Assembly: GCF_018449515.1 (NCBI RefSeq)
Contig: NZ_JAAVUQ010000009.1
Coordinates: 124,001-188,000, forward strand
DNA from: Caballeronia sp. dw_19
GTDB taxonomy: Bacteria > Pseudomonadota > Gammaproteobacteria > Burkholderiales > Burkholderiaceae
DNA: 64,000 nt
Direction: 5' to 3'
Part shown: piece after piece, positions 26,064-34,645 of the stretch
Numbering within the stretch: the first letter of the stretch is position 1
Layout of the letters: every line of letters starts with the position of its first letter
The notes under the pieces: model-generated
What the model saw: only the letters and a program-made list of their open reading frames with translations
The model's database searches: none
Told to the model about the DNA's origin: nothing
Translations under genes and position numbers: made by a program

Positions 26064-27131
26064 TCACGATGCCAGCGGCTTGCCGGACGGATCGAAACGG
26101 GGCCAGTAGTTTTCGAGCTTCAGCGTCTTCAAGGCCTGATCGAGATACTTCGGTTCGAACCAGCCGTTCACGCTCACGGGCTGACGGATCAGGTTGAGAC
26201 GCAGCGCGTCGTCGGCAACGGCCTGATAGCGCGCCACGATAAACGGATCGATCAACGGCGAAGTGCGCTCCTTGAGTGTCTGGTTCGCGTACTCCGATTG
26301 CCACGATTCCACTGGCACACCGCTCTTCGCCCACAGCGTGAAAAGCGCGCTGCGATTGGCTTCGTCCGAGGACCACTGCGACGCTTGCACGACCGACGTC
26401 ACTACCTTTTGCACGATGTCGGCGTGGTCATGGTCGAAGTCGTCGAGAACCAGCAGATGCGCCTGACGCGTGTACTGCAAGCCACCGTCACGCGACGCGT
26501 AGATGATCTTCGCGAGACCCTGCCGCTGGAGCTTGAAGAGCTTGAAGTCGAGAAACACGGCGTCCACGCCCTTCGATGCAAGCGCGGCTTGCGACGCGGC
26601 GTCGTCGAGATTGATCACGCGCAGGTCACGCTCGGAGAGACCGTTCGCCTTCAGGACGTTATCGACTACAAGTTGCAGGTTGGTGCCGCGAAAGATCGCG
26701 ACTCGCTTGCCCTTCAGGTCCTTGACGCTTTTGATGTCGGAGTCGGGCGGCACGGCCAGGTAGACGCCCGTACGCACGCCGGATTCCAGCAGCAATTTTG
26801 TCTTGAGGCCATTCGCGCGGCCGAGCACGGCGGGCAGGTCGCCCTGGTAGGCGAAGTCGATCTGACGATTCGCCAACGCCTCGTTGACCGCGGGTCCGGC
26901 GCCTTTGAAGAACAGCCATTCCACCTTGACGCCGTCGGGTTTGAGCGCGTCTTCCACGCGGTGCTGCAACTGGGCGGTCGCGGCCGGCGAGCCGCCGAAC
27001 ACGGGCGGATCGCCATAACCTTGCGTCGCCACGCCGATCCGGACGACAGCCGGGGCGGCAGCCAGGACGCTCGTGGCGGCAACCATGCCCAGCGTGACAA
27101 TGAGGGAATGCAGGAGGGATCGTGGGGTCAT
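26064..27131 (-). CDS. ABC transporter substrate-binding protein (SsuA/AtsR type)
   Basis: A 355-residue periplasmic binding protein with a signal peptide ending near AAA (residues 22-26). Blocks typical of sulfonate/sulfate-ester binders are GVKVEWLFFKGAGPAVNEAL, IDFAYQGDLPAVLGRANGLK and RVAIFRGTNLQLVVDNVLKA. With the AtsK-like dioxygenase directly upstream (72 bp gap) it probably binds alkyl sulfate esters, like AtsR of Pseudomonas putida S-313. The exact ligand is inference. Confidence 0.87.
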   Translation of the reverse strand: MTPRSLLHSLIVTLGMVAATSVLAAAPAVVRIGVATQGYGDPPVFGGSPAATAQLQHRVEDALKPDGVKVEWLFFKGAGPAVNEALANRQIDFAYQGDLPAVLGRANGLKTKLLLESGVRTGVYLAVPPDSDIKSVKDLKGKRVAIFRGTNLQLVVDNVLKANGLSERDLRVINLDDAASQAALASKGVDAVFLDFKLFKLQRQGLAKIIYASRDGGLQYTRQAHLLVLDDFDHDHADIVQKVVTSVVQASQWSSDEANRSALFTLWAKSGVPVESWQSEYANQTLKERTSPLIDPFIVARYQAVADDALRLNLIRQPVSVNGWFEPKYLDQALKTLKLENYWPRFDPSGKPLAS

Positions 27132-27203
27132 TGAATTCGTAAGGAAGACGCAATGAAGGGGAGGCGAAAGGCAGCGTGGCCTGCAACGCTGCCGGGGGCG
27201 GGA

Positions 27204-28136
27204 TCAGTTTGGTGCAGGCGTACCGCGCAACGCGCGGCTGCGCCGGCCGTCGATACCCACGGGCACATCACCATGCACCGTCGCGCGCCGGACCACGCGG
27301 CGTGCGCTCTCGTCGTAATCCGCTACCGCGTAGTGTTGCGTTGCCCGGTTGTCCCAGATCGCTACGTCGCCCTGGGTCCAGCGCCAGCGCACCGTGTTTT
27401 CGAGGCGCGTGACGTGATCATGAAAGAGCTCTTTCAGGCGATCCGAATCGCGTTGTGACAAGCCGACGAAGCGTTGCACGAAATGACCCAGCACGAGGCT
27501 GCGTTCACCTGTTTCCGGATGCACGCGCACGACCGGATGTTCGGTTTCATAGACTGTCGAGGTGAACTGTTCGCGATATGCCCGCTCGGCGTCGGTGGCG
27601 GGTGCGCTGCGGTTCGCCGCGTAGTCGTAGGTATTCGTATGAATGGCCCACAGAGAGTCCGCCAAGGCACGCAGCGGGTCCGGCAGACGAGTGTAGGCCT
27701 CGGCAGTGTTGGCCCAGACCGTATCGCCGCCAGCGGGCGGGATTACCACGCCTCGCAGGATCGAGATCTTTGGATAGGCTTCCACGAAGGTCACGTCCGT
27801 ATGCCAGGAATTGGCGCGCGTGCCGTCCTTCGAGTCGAGTTCGAGCAGACGATTGCTGCCGGCGACCGATGGCACCGTTGGATGAGCGACGGTTTCGCCG
27901 AAGCGGCTGGCGAACGCTTCCTGCGCGGCGTCGTCCAGATGCGACTGACCGCGAAAGAAGATCACCTTATGCCGCAGCAGCGTGGCGTTGATGGCCGCGA
28001 TGGTCGAGTCGGCCAGATCCGGCCCGAGGCGTACGCCGCGGATTTCGGCGCCGATCCGGCCGCCTACTGCATGGACGTTGAGGTCCAGCGCGGTTGAGGA
28101 TTCGGCGGCAACGGCAGGCGTGGCGATGAGGGTCAT
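27204..28136 (-). CDS. atsK: AtsK-like 2-oxoglutarate-dependent sulfate-ester dioxygenase
   Basis: A 310-residue Fe(II)/2-oxoglutarate dioxygenase. The triad is H112, D114 (NSWHTDVTFVEAYPK) and H268 (NRATQHYAV), with arginines near the C-terminus (RRVVRRATVHGDVPVGIDG). Blocks such as RIGAEIRGVRL, HKVIFFRGQSHLDD and TSTVYETEHPVVRVHPETGE closely resemble P. putida AtsK as I remember it. That enzyme oxidises alkyl sulfate esters to aldehyde and sulfate. AAGGAG before ATG 28136 sets the start. It heads an operon with a complete ABC importer, as in atsK-atsRBC. Confidence 0.85.
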   Translation of the reverse strand: MTLIATPAVAAESSTALDLNVHAVGGRIGAEIRGVRLGPDLADSTIAAINATLLRHKVIFFRGQSHLDDAAQEAFASRFGETVAHPTVPSVAGSNRLLELDSKDGTRANSWHTDVTFVEAYPKISILRGVVIPPAGGDTVWANTAEAYTRLPDPLRALADSLWAIHTNTYDYAANRSAPATDAERAYREQFTSTVYETEHPVVRVHPETGERSLVLGHFVQRFVGLSQRDSDRLKELFHDHVTRLENTVRWRWTQGDVAIWDNRATQHYAVADYDESARRVVRRATVHGDVPVGIDGRRSRALRGTPAPN

Positions 28137-28495
28137 CGGGTGCTCCTTGGGGAATCGTTGGATATTGTCGGGTGTCGTTGTCGATCGTTGTGTATCGGGA
28201 TGCTTGCGCGCTGGGGCGGGCGGAAAAATGCAGCGGCAATAAATTGAAGCATCCGTGCGCGGTCGCGGCAACGAAGCGATTGGACTTTGCTTTACACACC
28301 GGACATGGGTCGTTTATGAGGGACCCTTAATGACACTCCGTGACGCTGGCTTAATAGGGATCGATTCGGGATCGATAGGTTTTCTATTCATCGTCAGATA
28401 TCCAAATGAATAAAAGATGGTTCCTGTACGTTTAAGTTTGACCTACCTTGTATTTAGCGGTAGCCCGTACCGGAACGTGTTCAAGGAGAATTGCG
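28137..28495. other. Divergent promoter region upstream of atsK-like operon
   Basis: A 359 bp gap between divergent genes, markedly AT-richer around 28375-28450, with no credible gene. It holds the inverted repeat TATTCAT/ATGAATA described separately and several TATT/AATA stretches suited to promoters in both directions. Confidence 0.6.
28385..28412. promoter_or_regulatory. Inverted repeat in atsK-side promoter
   Basis: TATTCAT (28385-28391) and ATGAATA (28406-28412) are separated by 14 bases. It is comparable in arm length and spacing to CGAATAA-N12-TTATTCG at 20124. Candidate binding site for a sulfur-responsive regulator. Confidence 0.35.
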
Positions 28496-28711
28496 ATGTC
28501 TGAACCGAGAGCCATTTTTAGAAACTGGGGGAGTGAAGTGCTGCGGCACTGGCGGGAGCGGCGTACGGTGGCCGCTGATCAATCGCGCGGGGCGGCACGC
28601 GAGCCGTACGATCTTGAACGCATCGCAACGTGTGCATGCAGTGGCTATTTCCACACGGGTTATGCGCTCGATCCGTTTGTTTTCACGCCGGAGTTACCGT
28701 TCAGGGATTAG
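28496..28711 (+). CDS. Small protein of unknown function
   Basis: A 71-residue protein with strong AAGGAG eight bases before ATG 28496. It begins MSEPRAIFRNWGSEVLRHWR and contains YDLERIATCACSGYFHTGYA. The two cysteines flanking one alanine (CAC) and the histidine could bind metal, but no family is recognised. It is divergent from the AtsK-like gene and is the gene bordering intergenic element 2 on the left. Confidence 0.55.
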   Translation: MSEPRAIFRNWGSEVLRHWRERRTVAADQSRGAAREPYDLERIATCACSGYFHTGYALDPFVFTPELPFRD

Positions 28712-28867
28712 CCAAGGGTTTTTCGCTCGCGCCGGTGGACGGAGTTGGGGGTGGGGGTTGATGCCGGGTGGTTGTTTCTGGGTTTGTGGTCGGGGTCTAT
28801 GCCGGGTTGGTCGGTTCTGGGGTTAGCGGTCGGAGTCAATGCCGGGTTGCTGCTTTCGGCCTTAGTG

Positions 28868-29049
28868 GTCTGCGAGAGTCGGATTTTCTCTTTATCACTA
28901 TTAGCCACTGTGCGTGGCGGCACGTCATTTCTTTGTCCAAAGCGACAAAGAAACGAAGCAAAGAAAGCGCTTTAACCACGCTACCCTAAGTGTCCACAGC
29001 GTGCAGTTTTCATTCATAGGTGCCCCAAAAGCACGGTGCTCGCCAGAGC
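28868..29049 (+). repeat. Core repeat copy C
   Basis: 182 bp, same endpoints as copy A. It retains the TTTCTTTGTC/GACAAAGAAA hairpin and the AAAGCGCTTT palindrome. It differs from copy A mainly by an ACCACGCTACC/ACCGCTCTACC change. Followed by the type-1 module. Confidence 0.85.
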
Positions 29050-29475
29050 CACGGATGTTTGAACCCCTCCTTCTCGCGAATCCTGACACGAACACGCTTC
29101 GCCCCGTACGCTCTCGGGCAAGCACAATTGCCGAGGGACCCGCACGGCCTCACACGCATTCGCTGCCGCGTTTCTCGGTGCGTTGGCCGAGCGTGCGCTA
29201 TTTTTTTGGTGGGCTACACGGCCGAACGTATATTTACGGCTTCATGTTTGGTGGGTTGTTGCGCGGGCTGCGCGATTCTTTTGCCAGCTACGCTACGGCC
29301 TGATGCATCCGCGTGGCCCCGTTTCTTGATGGGTTAGCGACGTGGTTCGTTATGCGTACAAATTCGGAGGAGGTTTTCCGCGGATAGCGCGGGGTGCCCC
29401 TTGGGCAGGTTCAATCACTGGTGGCGAAGCGTGTGGGTATCGGTGTTCGGAGAAGGAGGGTTTCACACATCCTTC

Positions 29476-29658
29476 GCTCTGGCGAGCACCGTGCTTTTGG
29501 GGCACCTATGAATGAAAACTGCACGCTGTGGACACTTAGGGTAGCGTGGTTGAAAGCGTTTTCTTTGCTTCGTTTCTTTGTCGCTTTGGACAAAGAAATG
29601 ACGTGCCGCCACGCACAGTGGCTAATAGTGATAAAGAGAAAATCCGACTCTCGCAGAC
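29476..29658 (-). repeat. Core repeat copy D
   Basis: Inverted copy, 183 bp, preceded by the type-2 module at 29378-29475. One base longer than copy A, next to the former palindromic 10-mer, which is degraded here. Confidence 0.85.
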
Positions 29659-29823
29659 CACTAAGGCCGAAAGCAGCAACCCGGCATTGACTCCGACCGC
29701 TAACCCCAGAACCGACCAACCCGGCATAGACCCCCGACCGCTAACCCAGAAACAACCACCCGGCATCAACTCCCACCACCCCCAAATCCCCCCCAACCCC
29801 GTCCACCGGCGCGAGCGAAACTT

Positions 29824-30450
29824 TCAATCGGATATGGTCAATGGCAGACCCAATTCACCCAGCGCATCGCGTGCATTGAACGCCAGCGCAAACTGAGCCG
29901 CCTGCCGCCCCACCGTCGCCAACTGCTCCGCCACCTTCGGGTCCGAACAGGAATCAATCGTCTCGAAGCGCGTTTCCAGCGAGTTGACCGCAGCACCGTA
30001 CGGCGTCGGCCAGCCCCGCAACGCATGCACGATCGAGCGCAACGACGTGAGCACAGCGCCGGCGCCTTGCCAGCCATATGCCGTCACCACGCAACCCACC
30101 GCACGGCCGTCGAGATAGGGACGCTTGTCGTCACTGAGTTCCTCCAGCGTGTCCAGCGCGTTCTTGACCAGCCCCGAGACACCGCCGTGATAACCCGGCG
30201 TCGCGATGATGACCGCATCCGCTTCACGCACCGCCTCAATCAATTCGAGCTGTTCTGCCGAGCGTTCGCCATGTTCGGGCGCATAGTGCGGGAGCGAATG
30301 CAGGAACGTGCCGCCGAACAGCCGCGTGCGTGCACCTTCGGCTTCGGCGCCGAGCAGGGCGAGACGAAGCGCGCGTTCAGTCGATGAAGCCGCGCGGGTC
30401 GTGCCGCCAATGCCAACCACAAGCGGCCGGCGAAATTCAAAGCTCTTCAA
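29824..30450 (-). CDS. NAD(P)H-dependent FMN reductase (SsuE-like)
   Basis: A 208-residue flavodoxin-like reductase. The phosphate loop is GIGGTTRAASSTERALR and the flavin-binding block is ATPGYHGGVSGLVKNALDTL. Such enzymes make FMNH2 for two-component monooxygenases. The ssu operon at 11-17 kb lacks ssuE, so this enzyme could serve SsuD (inference). The start is probably TTG 30450, because GGGAG lies seven bases upstream; ATG 30489 is an alternative. It is divergent from metN and its 3' end borders intergenic element 2. Confidence 0.83.
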   Translation of the reverse strand: MKSFEFRRPLVVGIGGTTRAASSTERALRLALLGAEAEGARTRLFGGTFLHSLPHYAPEHGERSAEQLELIEAVREADAVIIATPGYHGGVSGLVKNALDTLEELSDDKRPYLDGRAVGCVVTAYGWQGAGAVLTSLRSIVHALRGWPTPYGAAVNSLETRFETIDSCSDPKVAEQLATVGRQAAQFALAFNARDALGELGLPLTISD

Positions 30451-30822
30451 CGAAATACTCCCAGGATTGCAGTGGAGCCACGTGCGCATTGTTCGTACGC
30501 AAAGCACGGCAGCTTTATCGGGCGATGATCAAATCGGGATTAACCCGCCATCTCGGCGAGCCATTCTATCGAGCGATTTTGCGCGATGGAACCGAGCTTT
30601 GCTTGAATCGATATGAGCTTTGCGTATTTCAAGGACGATCAACGCCCCTGACGGCCCCGCCACGCAACGTACATACGGATAAGTAATTAGCCTTGCGCAA
30701 TAGATTATTAAGCCGCGACGTGGGTTACGTTAAACTTTCGCCTCTCACGAACCAGGGATGAACGGCGGCCGGCTTCCCGAGCGAACTCGCTCAATAGGGA
30801 GTCCGCCGCTTTTTTTGTTTAC
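30451..30822. other. Divergent region between FMN reductase and metN
   Basis: 372 bp without a firm gene. It contains a weak 53-codon frame on the plus strand (30525-30686, ATG without a clear ribosome site, codon use unlike neighbours) that I do not call as a gene, and the metN leader features listed next. Confidence 0.5.
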
Positions 30823-30826
30823 ATGA
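30758..30826 (+). CDS. Possible 22-codon leader ORF overlapping metN start
   Basis: ATG 30758 opens a 22-codon frame (starts [12 protein letters not shown], ends SPPLFLFT) whose TGA stop overlaps the metN start codon as ATGA. It reads through the hairpin described next. AGGG touches its ATG, so its own ribosome site is weak. The metN ATG has no Shine-Dalgarno of its own, which makes coupling to this frame plausible. It has no run of Met codons as in a classical amino-acid attenuator. Confidence 0.35.
   Translation: MNGGRLPERTRSIGSPPLFLFT
30764..30816 (+). terminator. Terminator-like hairpin in the metN leader
   Basis: A long stem is built from GGCGG (30764-30768) pairing with CCGCC (30803-30807), TTCCC with GGGAG, and GAGCG-AACT-CGCTC at the tip, followed directly by seven T residues (30810-30816). 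This is the layout of an intrinsic terminator, yet it ends only six bases before the metN ATG. It is therefore more likely a regulated attenuator than an end-of-gene terminator. Confidence 0.65.
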
Positions 30827-31857
30827 TCGAAATACGCAATCTTTCGCAACGCTTCGCGGGCCCACGAGGCTGGATCGAAGCGCTGCATAACGTCAATTTG
30901 ACGATCCCGCCGGGCGAAGTGTTCGGCATTATCGGGCGCAGCGGCGCCGGTAAAAGTACGCTGGTGCGCACCATCAACCTGCTGACGCGGCCAAGCGAAG
31001 GCAGCGTGATCGTGGACGGCCGGGACCTCACCACGCTGCCCGCCGCGCAATTGCGCACGGCGCGCCGTGACATCGGCATGATCTTCCAGCACTTCAATTT
31101 GCTGTCGTCGCGCACGGTGTTCGACAACGTCGCGTTGCCGCTCGAACTCGTCGGCATGAAACGCGGCGAGATCGAGGCGACCGTGTTGCCGCTGCTGGAA
31201 CTCGTCGGGCTGACCACGCAAAAAGATCGTTACCCGGCCCAGATCAGCGGTGGCCAGAAGCAGCGCGTGGGGATCGCCCGGGCGCTTGCCAGCAAGCCCA
31301 AAGTGCTGCTCTCCGACGAAGCCACGTCCGCGCTCGATCCTGAAACCACACGCTCAATTCTTGATCTGCTACGCAAGATCAACAAGGAGCTGGGCCTGAC
31401 GATCGTGCTGATCACGCATCAGATGGACGTGATCAAGCAGGTCTGCGATCGCGTCGCGGTGCTCGACGCCGGCCGCGTGGTAGAGGAGGGCAATGTGGTC
31501 GATGTCTTCATGCAGCCGCATCACGAAGTCACGCGCGCGTTGATTGGTGACGTGATCGCGCATGAGTTGCCGCCTGCGTTGAAGCTGCGCGTGGCCGAGC
31601 GTTTGAAAACCGGCAGCGGTCATTTGCTGCGGCTCGCATTCACCGGCTCCGGCGTCGACCAGCCGATCCTCTCCGAAACAATTCGCCGCTTCGAACTTGA
31701 TTTCAACATCCTGCACGGCCAGATCGACGAGATTCAGGGCCAGGCGTTCGGCTCGCTGGCGGTGCTCGCAGCGGGGAAACCGGCGAACGTGGCCGAGGCC
31801 ATTGCTTATCTGCGTGAGCAAGGTGTAGTGGTAGAGGAGATGTCCCATGTTGAGTGA
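30823..31857 (+). CDS. metN: Methionine ABC transporter ATP-binding protein
   Basis: A 344-residue ATPase with Walker [10 protein letters not shown], signature [15 protein letters not shown], Walker [14 protein letters not shown] and a C-terminal NIL domain (about residues 260-344) that binds methionine for feedback inhibition. The N-terminus [20 protein letters not shown] is standard for MetN, so ATG 30823 is right despite the lack of a ribosome site. It overlaps metI by 11 bases. Confidence 0.95.
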   Translation: MIEIRNLSQRFAGPRGWIEALHNVNLTIPPGEVFGIIGRSGAGKSTLVRTINLLTRPSEGSVIVDGRDLTTLPAAQLRTARRDIGMIFQHFNLLSSRTVFDNVALPLELVGMKRGEIEATVLPLLELVGLTTQKDRYPAQISGGQKQRVGIARALASKPKVLLSDEATSALDPETTRSILDLLRKINKELGLTIVLITHQMDVIKQVCDRVAVLDAGRVVEEGNVVDVFMQPHHEVTRALIGDVIAHELPPALKLRVAERLKTGSGHLLRLAFTGSGVDQPILSETIRRFELDFNILHGQIDEIQGQAFGSLAVLAAGKPANVAEAIAYLREQGVVVEEMSHVE

Positions 31858-32500
31858 AATGTTCGATATGTTCGTCCAGTCGTTCTGGGAAACACTCGTG
31901 ATGGTGGGCATTTCCGGGCTGGTCGGCGCGGCCTTGGGGCTGCCGTTGGGCGTGCTGCTGTATCTCACCGACCGCGACGGCGTGCTGCGCAATCTCGCAG
32001 TGAACCGGATCATGGGCGGCGTCGTGAACGCGGTGCGTTCGACACCGTTTATCATTCTGCTCGTCGCAGTGATCCCGTTCACGCGGCTGGTGGTGGGCTC
32101 GTCGATCGGGACGATGGCCGCGGTTGTACCGCTGACTATCGCGGCCGCGCCGTTCATCGCGCGGCTGGTCGAAACTGCCCTGCGCGAGGTCGATCGCGGC
32201 TTGATTGAAGCAGCGCAGGCCATGGGCGCGACCACGAGCCAGATCGTATTCAAGGTGTTGCTGCCGGAGTCCTTGCCGGGGGTGGTGGCTGGTTTGACGA
32301 TTACGTTCGTGTCACTGGTCGGGTATTCGGCCATGGCCGGTGCAATCGGCGGCGGTGGTCTGGGCGACCTGGGCATTCGCTACGGGTATCAGCGGTTCTT
32401 GCCGGAAGTGATGCTGACGGTGGTGGTGATCCTGATCGTCTTCGTGCAGCTTGTGCAGTCGCTCGGTGACTGGCTCGTGCGTCGTCTTAGCCACAAATGA
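31847..32500 (+). CDS. metI: Methionine ABC transporter permease
   Basis: A 217-residue permease with five helices. The EAA loop is [20 protein letters not shown], then [20 protein letters not shown], and [20 protein letters not shown] is a MetI hallmark. It starts inside the end of metN and is followed by metQ after 43 bp, giving the standard metNIQ operon for uptake of D- and L-methionine. Confidence 0.95.
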   Translation: MLSEMFDMFVQSFWETLVMVGISGLVGAALGLPLGVLLYLTDRDGVLRNLAVNRIMGGVVNAVRSTPFIILLVAVIPFTRLVVGSSIGTMAAVVPLTIAAAPFIARLVETALREVDRGLIEAAQAMGATTSQIVFKVLLPESLPGVVAGLTITFVSLVGYSAMAGAIGGGGLGDLGIRYGYQRFLPEVMLTVVVILIVFVQLVQSLGDWLVRRLSHK

Positions 32501-32543
32501 TCAGCCACAAATAATTTTTCATATAAAGCTCATAGGATAGTTC

Positions 32544-33338
32544 ATGCAACGTCGATTCATTCTCAAACTGGCTGCTGTTTTCAGCGCAACGGTTTTGCTC
32601 GCCAACGTCGCACAAGCCGACGAAACCATCAAGGTGGGCGTGACCGGTGGTCCGCATGCGCAGGTCATGGAAATCGTGAAGCAGGTAGCTGCGAAGAACG
32701 GACTGAACATCAAGATTGTCGAGTTCGCCGATTACGTCCAGCCGAATGCGGCGCTGGCTTCGGGCGATCTCGACGCGAACAGCTATCAGCACGCGCCGTA
32801 TCTCGACGCGCAGGTGAAAGACCGCGGCTACAAGCTGATCAAGATCGCCGATACCGTCACGTTCCCCATGGGCATCTATTCGAAGAAGTTCAAGACGCTG
32901 GCCGAGTTGCCGGTGGGCGCGCGCATTGCCGTGCCGAACGATCCGACCAACGGTGGCCGGGCGCTGTTGCTGCTGCAAAAGAACGGCTTGCTGAAGTTGC
33001 GCGCCGATGCAGGCCTGAAAGCAACGCCGCTCGATATTATCGATAACCCGAGAAAGCTGAAGATCGTCGAACTCGACGCCGCGCAAATCCCGCGCTCGCT
33101 CGCGGATGTGGACGCCGCCGCGATCAACACGAACTTCGCGATGGAAGCCGGATTGAAGCCGAAGCAGGACGCGATCGCGATTGAAGATCCGAACGGCCCG
33201 TACTCGAACATCATCGCGATTCGCGCCGTGGACAAGGACAAGCCGTGGGTGGCGAAACTCGTGGCCGCTTATCACTCGCCAGAAGTGAAGCAGTTTATTG
33301 AAGCGAAGTACGCGGGCGCGGTGATCGCCGCCTGGTAA
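32544..33338 (+). CDS. metQ: Methionine-binding protein MetQ
   Basis: A 264-residue binding protein with signal peptide MQRRFILKLAAVFSATVLLA. Blocks are GVTGGPHAQVMEIVKQVAAK, DYVQPNAALASGDLDANSYQ and GIYSKKFKTLAELPVGARIA. No lipobox Cys is visible at the cleavage site, as in the other MetQ-like proteins of this window. It is the partner of MetN and MetI by position and may share them with the orphans at 18239 and 20168. Confidence 0.93.
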   Translation: MQRRFILKLAAVFSATVLLANVAQADETIKVGVTGGPHAQVMEIVKQVAAKNGLNIKIVEFADYVQPNAALASGDLDANSYQHAPYLDAQVKDRGYKLIKIADTVTFPMGIYSKKFKTLAELPVGARIAVPNDPTNGGRALLLLQKNGLLKLRADAGLKATPLDIIDNPRKLKIVELDAAQIPRSLADVDAAAINTNFAMEAGLKPKQDAIAIEDPNGPYSNIIAIRAVDKDKPWVAKLVAAYHSPEVKQFIEAKYAGAVIAAW

Positions 33339-33381
33339 GCCCGGATTCAGGCAAGACGCCGTAACAAAGTCTGGACATAAA

Positions 33382-33413
33382 ACGCGCTCTCTCCCTCACG
33401 GGTTTGAGCGCGT
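33382..33413 (+). terminator. Inverted repeat after metNIQ
   Basis: ACGCGCTC (33382-33389) and GAGCGCGT (33406-33413) form an 8-bp stem with a 16-base loop about 45 bases after the metQ stop, followed by TAGTCGTTT. A second stem AGAAGGC-TTT-GCCTTCT lies at 33490-33506. Neither has a strong T tract; termination is plausible. Confidence 0.35.
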
Positions 33414-33566
33414 AGTCGTTTAAAACCCGGCCAATTCCACCCGCCAAGGGTAAACGCCGATATTTTTCCACCCTGGCAGAAAGCAGGCAGAAGGCTTTGC
33501 CTTCTTATACTTGCGCACATTAGAACAAGATGCCGGTTTGCCAGGGATAGAAGGAGACGTTTCTCG

Positions 33567-34589
33567 ATGCAGTTTTCGCCCCGCCTTTTCACGCTCGCTT
33601 GCACGCTGGCCGCGCTGATGTGCGCCGCGCCGCCCGCGCAGGCAGAAAAGCTGACGCTGATGGCGGGAGGCACCTCCAAAATCGTCTATCTGCCCTTGAT
33701 CCTTGCGTCGCAACTTGGTTATTTCAAGGATGAAGGACTCGAATTCGAGATCCTGTCCCAGCCGGCCGGCGTCGATACCGCGACGGAACTGCTCGCCGGC
33801 GCGATCCAGGGAGCGGTCGGTTTCTACGATCACACCATCGACCTGCAGAGCCGCGGCAAGGACGTTGAAGCGCTCATGGTATTCAGCAAGAGCGCGGGGC
33901 TGGTCGAGTTGGTCTCGAAGAAATCCGCGGCGGGTTTCAACACCATGGCTGACGCGAAAGGCAAGACGCTGGGCGTGACGGGGCTGGGATCGTCTACCAA
34001 CTTCCTGACTCATTATCTTGCCGCGCGCGCGGGGTTGTCGCCGAAGGAATACTCGATATTGCCGGTGGGTTCCGACGACAGTTTTATCTCCGCGTTGAAT
34101 CAGGGCGGTATCGACGCGGGCATGATCGAGGAGCCGGTCGCGAGCCGGCTGCTGGCCAGCGGCGATGCGAAAGTGCTGGTGGACATGCGCAGTGCCGCGG
34201 GCACGGTGGCGGCATTGGGTGGCCCGTATGCCGGCCCGTGTTTCTATGCTCAGCGAAGCTGGGTCAACTCGCACCACGATGAAGCGCAGAAGCTCGTGCG
34301 CGCAATGGTGCGCTCGCTGGCGTTCATTACGAGCCATAGCGCCGAAGAGATAACGGCCAAGGTGCCCAGCGATTTTTATGGACCGGGCCCAGGCAAGGCG
34401 CTTTATATCAGCGCCCTGAAGTCCTCCCTGCCGATGTTTACGAAGGATGGGCGGATGCCGGACGGTACGCCTGCGGCCGTGCTGAAGGTGCTCACGCTGG
34501 CCAACTCGTCGATTGATCCGCGCCATATCGATCTGTCGAGGACCTACACGAACGAGTTCGTGGATCGCGTGCAGCTTGGCGCCAAGTAA
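33567..34589 (+). CDS. Orphan ABC substrate-binding protein (SsuA/THI5-like)
   Basis: A 340-residue periplasmic binding protein with signal peptide ending APPAQA (residue 26) and blocks KIVYLPLILASQLGYFKDEG and LSQPAGVDTATELLAGAIQG, typical of the NMT1/THI5/SsuA fold. No permease or ATPase is adjacent. Sulfonate, nitrate, taurine or pyrimidine ligands all occur in this fold, so none is assigned. It stands alone between metQ and the quinone oxidoreductase gene. Confidence 0.82.
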   Translation: MQFSPRLFTLACTLAALMCAAPPAQAEKLTLMAGGTSKIVYLPLILASQLGYFKDEGLEFEILSQPAGVDTATELLAGAIQGAVGFYDHTIDLQSRGKDVEALMVFSKSAGLVELVSKKSAAGFNTMADAKGKTLGVTGLGSSTNFLTHYLAARAGLSPKEYSILPVGSDDSFISALNQGGIDAGMIEEPVASRLLASGDAKVLVDMRSAAGTVAALGGPYAGPCFYAQRSWVNSHHDEAQKLVRAMVRSLAFITSHSAEEITAKVPSDFYGPGPGKALYISALKSSLPMFTKDGRMPDGTPAAVLKVLTLANSSIDPRHIDLSRTYTNEFVDRVQLGAK

Positions 34590-34645
34590 CGTCGAAACAA
34601 TAACGTGGAACCGGCGACTCATTTCCCTCTATTCGAAGCGATGCC

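Larger units (their letters stand above)
28735..29815. repeat. Composite convergent-intergenic element 2
   Basis: This 1.1 kb element lies between the small gene (+) and the flavin reductase (-), and is built like element 1. Its order is: G-rich arm with about three 40-bp units (28735-28867), core C (28868-29049), type-1 module (29050-29125), variable centre of about 250 bp, type-2 module (29378-29475), inverted core D (29476-29658) and C-rich arm. Part of the centre (around 29310-29365) is homologous to the element 1 centre near 17615-17660. Same orientation as element 1. No gene inside. Confidence 0.85.

Noticed and set aside
30525..30686. 53-codon plus-strand frame between the FMN reductase and metN
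   Set aside because: It looks partly protein-like but lacks a ribosome site and host-like third positions. It overlaps a promoter region, so support was insufficient for a gene call.
30700..30822. SAM riboswitch upstream of metN
   Set aside because: Only one terminator-like hairpin and a short ORF are visible. I cannot assemble the conserved core of any SAM riboswitch class, so no riboswitch is called.
33420..34622. 400-codon minus-strand frame opposite the orphan binding protein
   Set aside because: His/Arg-rich antisense shadow; the plus-strand product has a signal peptide and a binding-protein fold.
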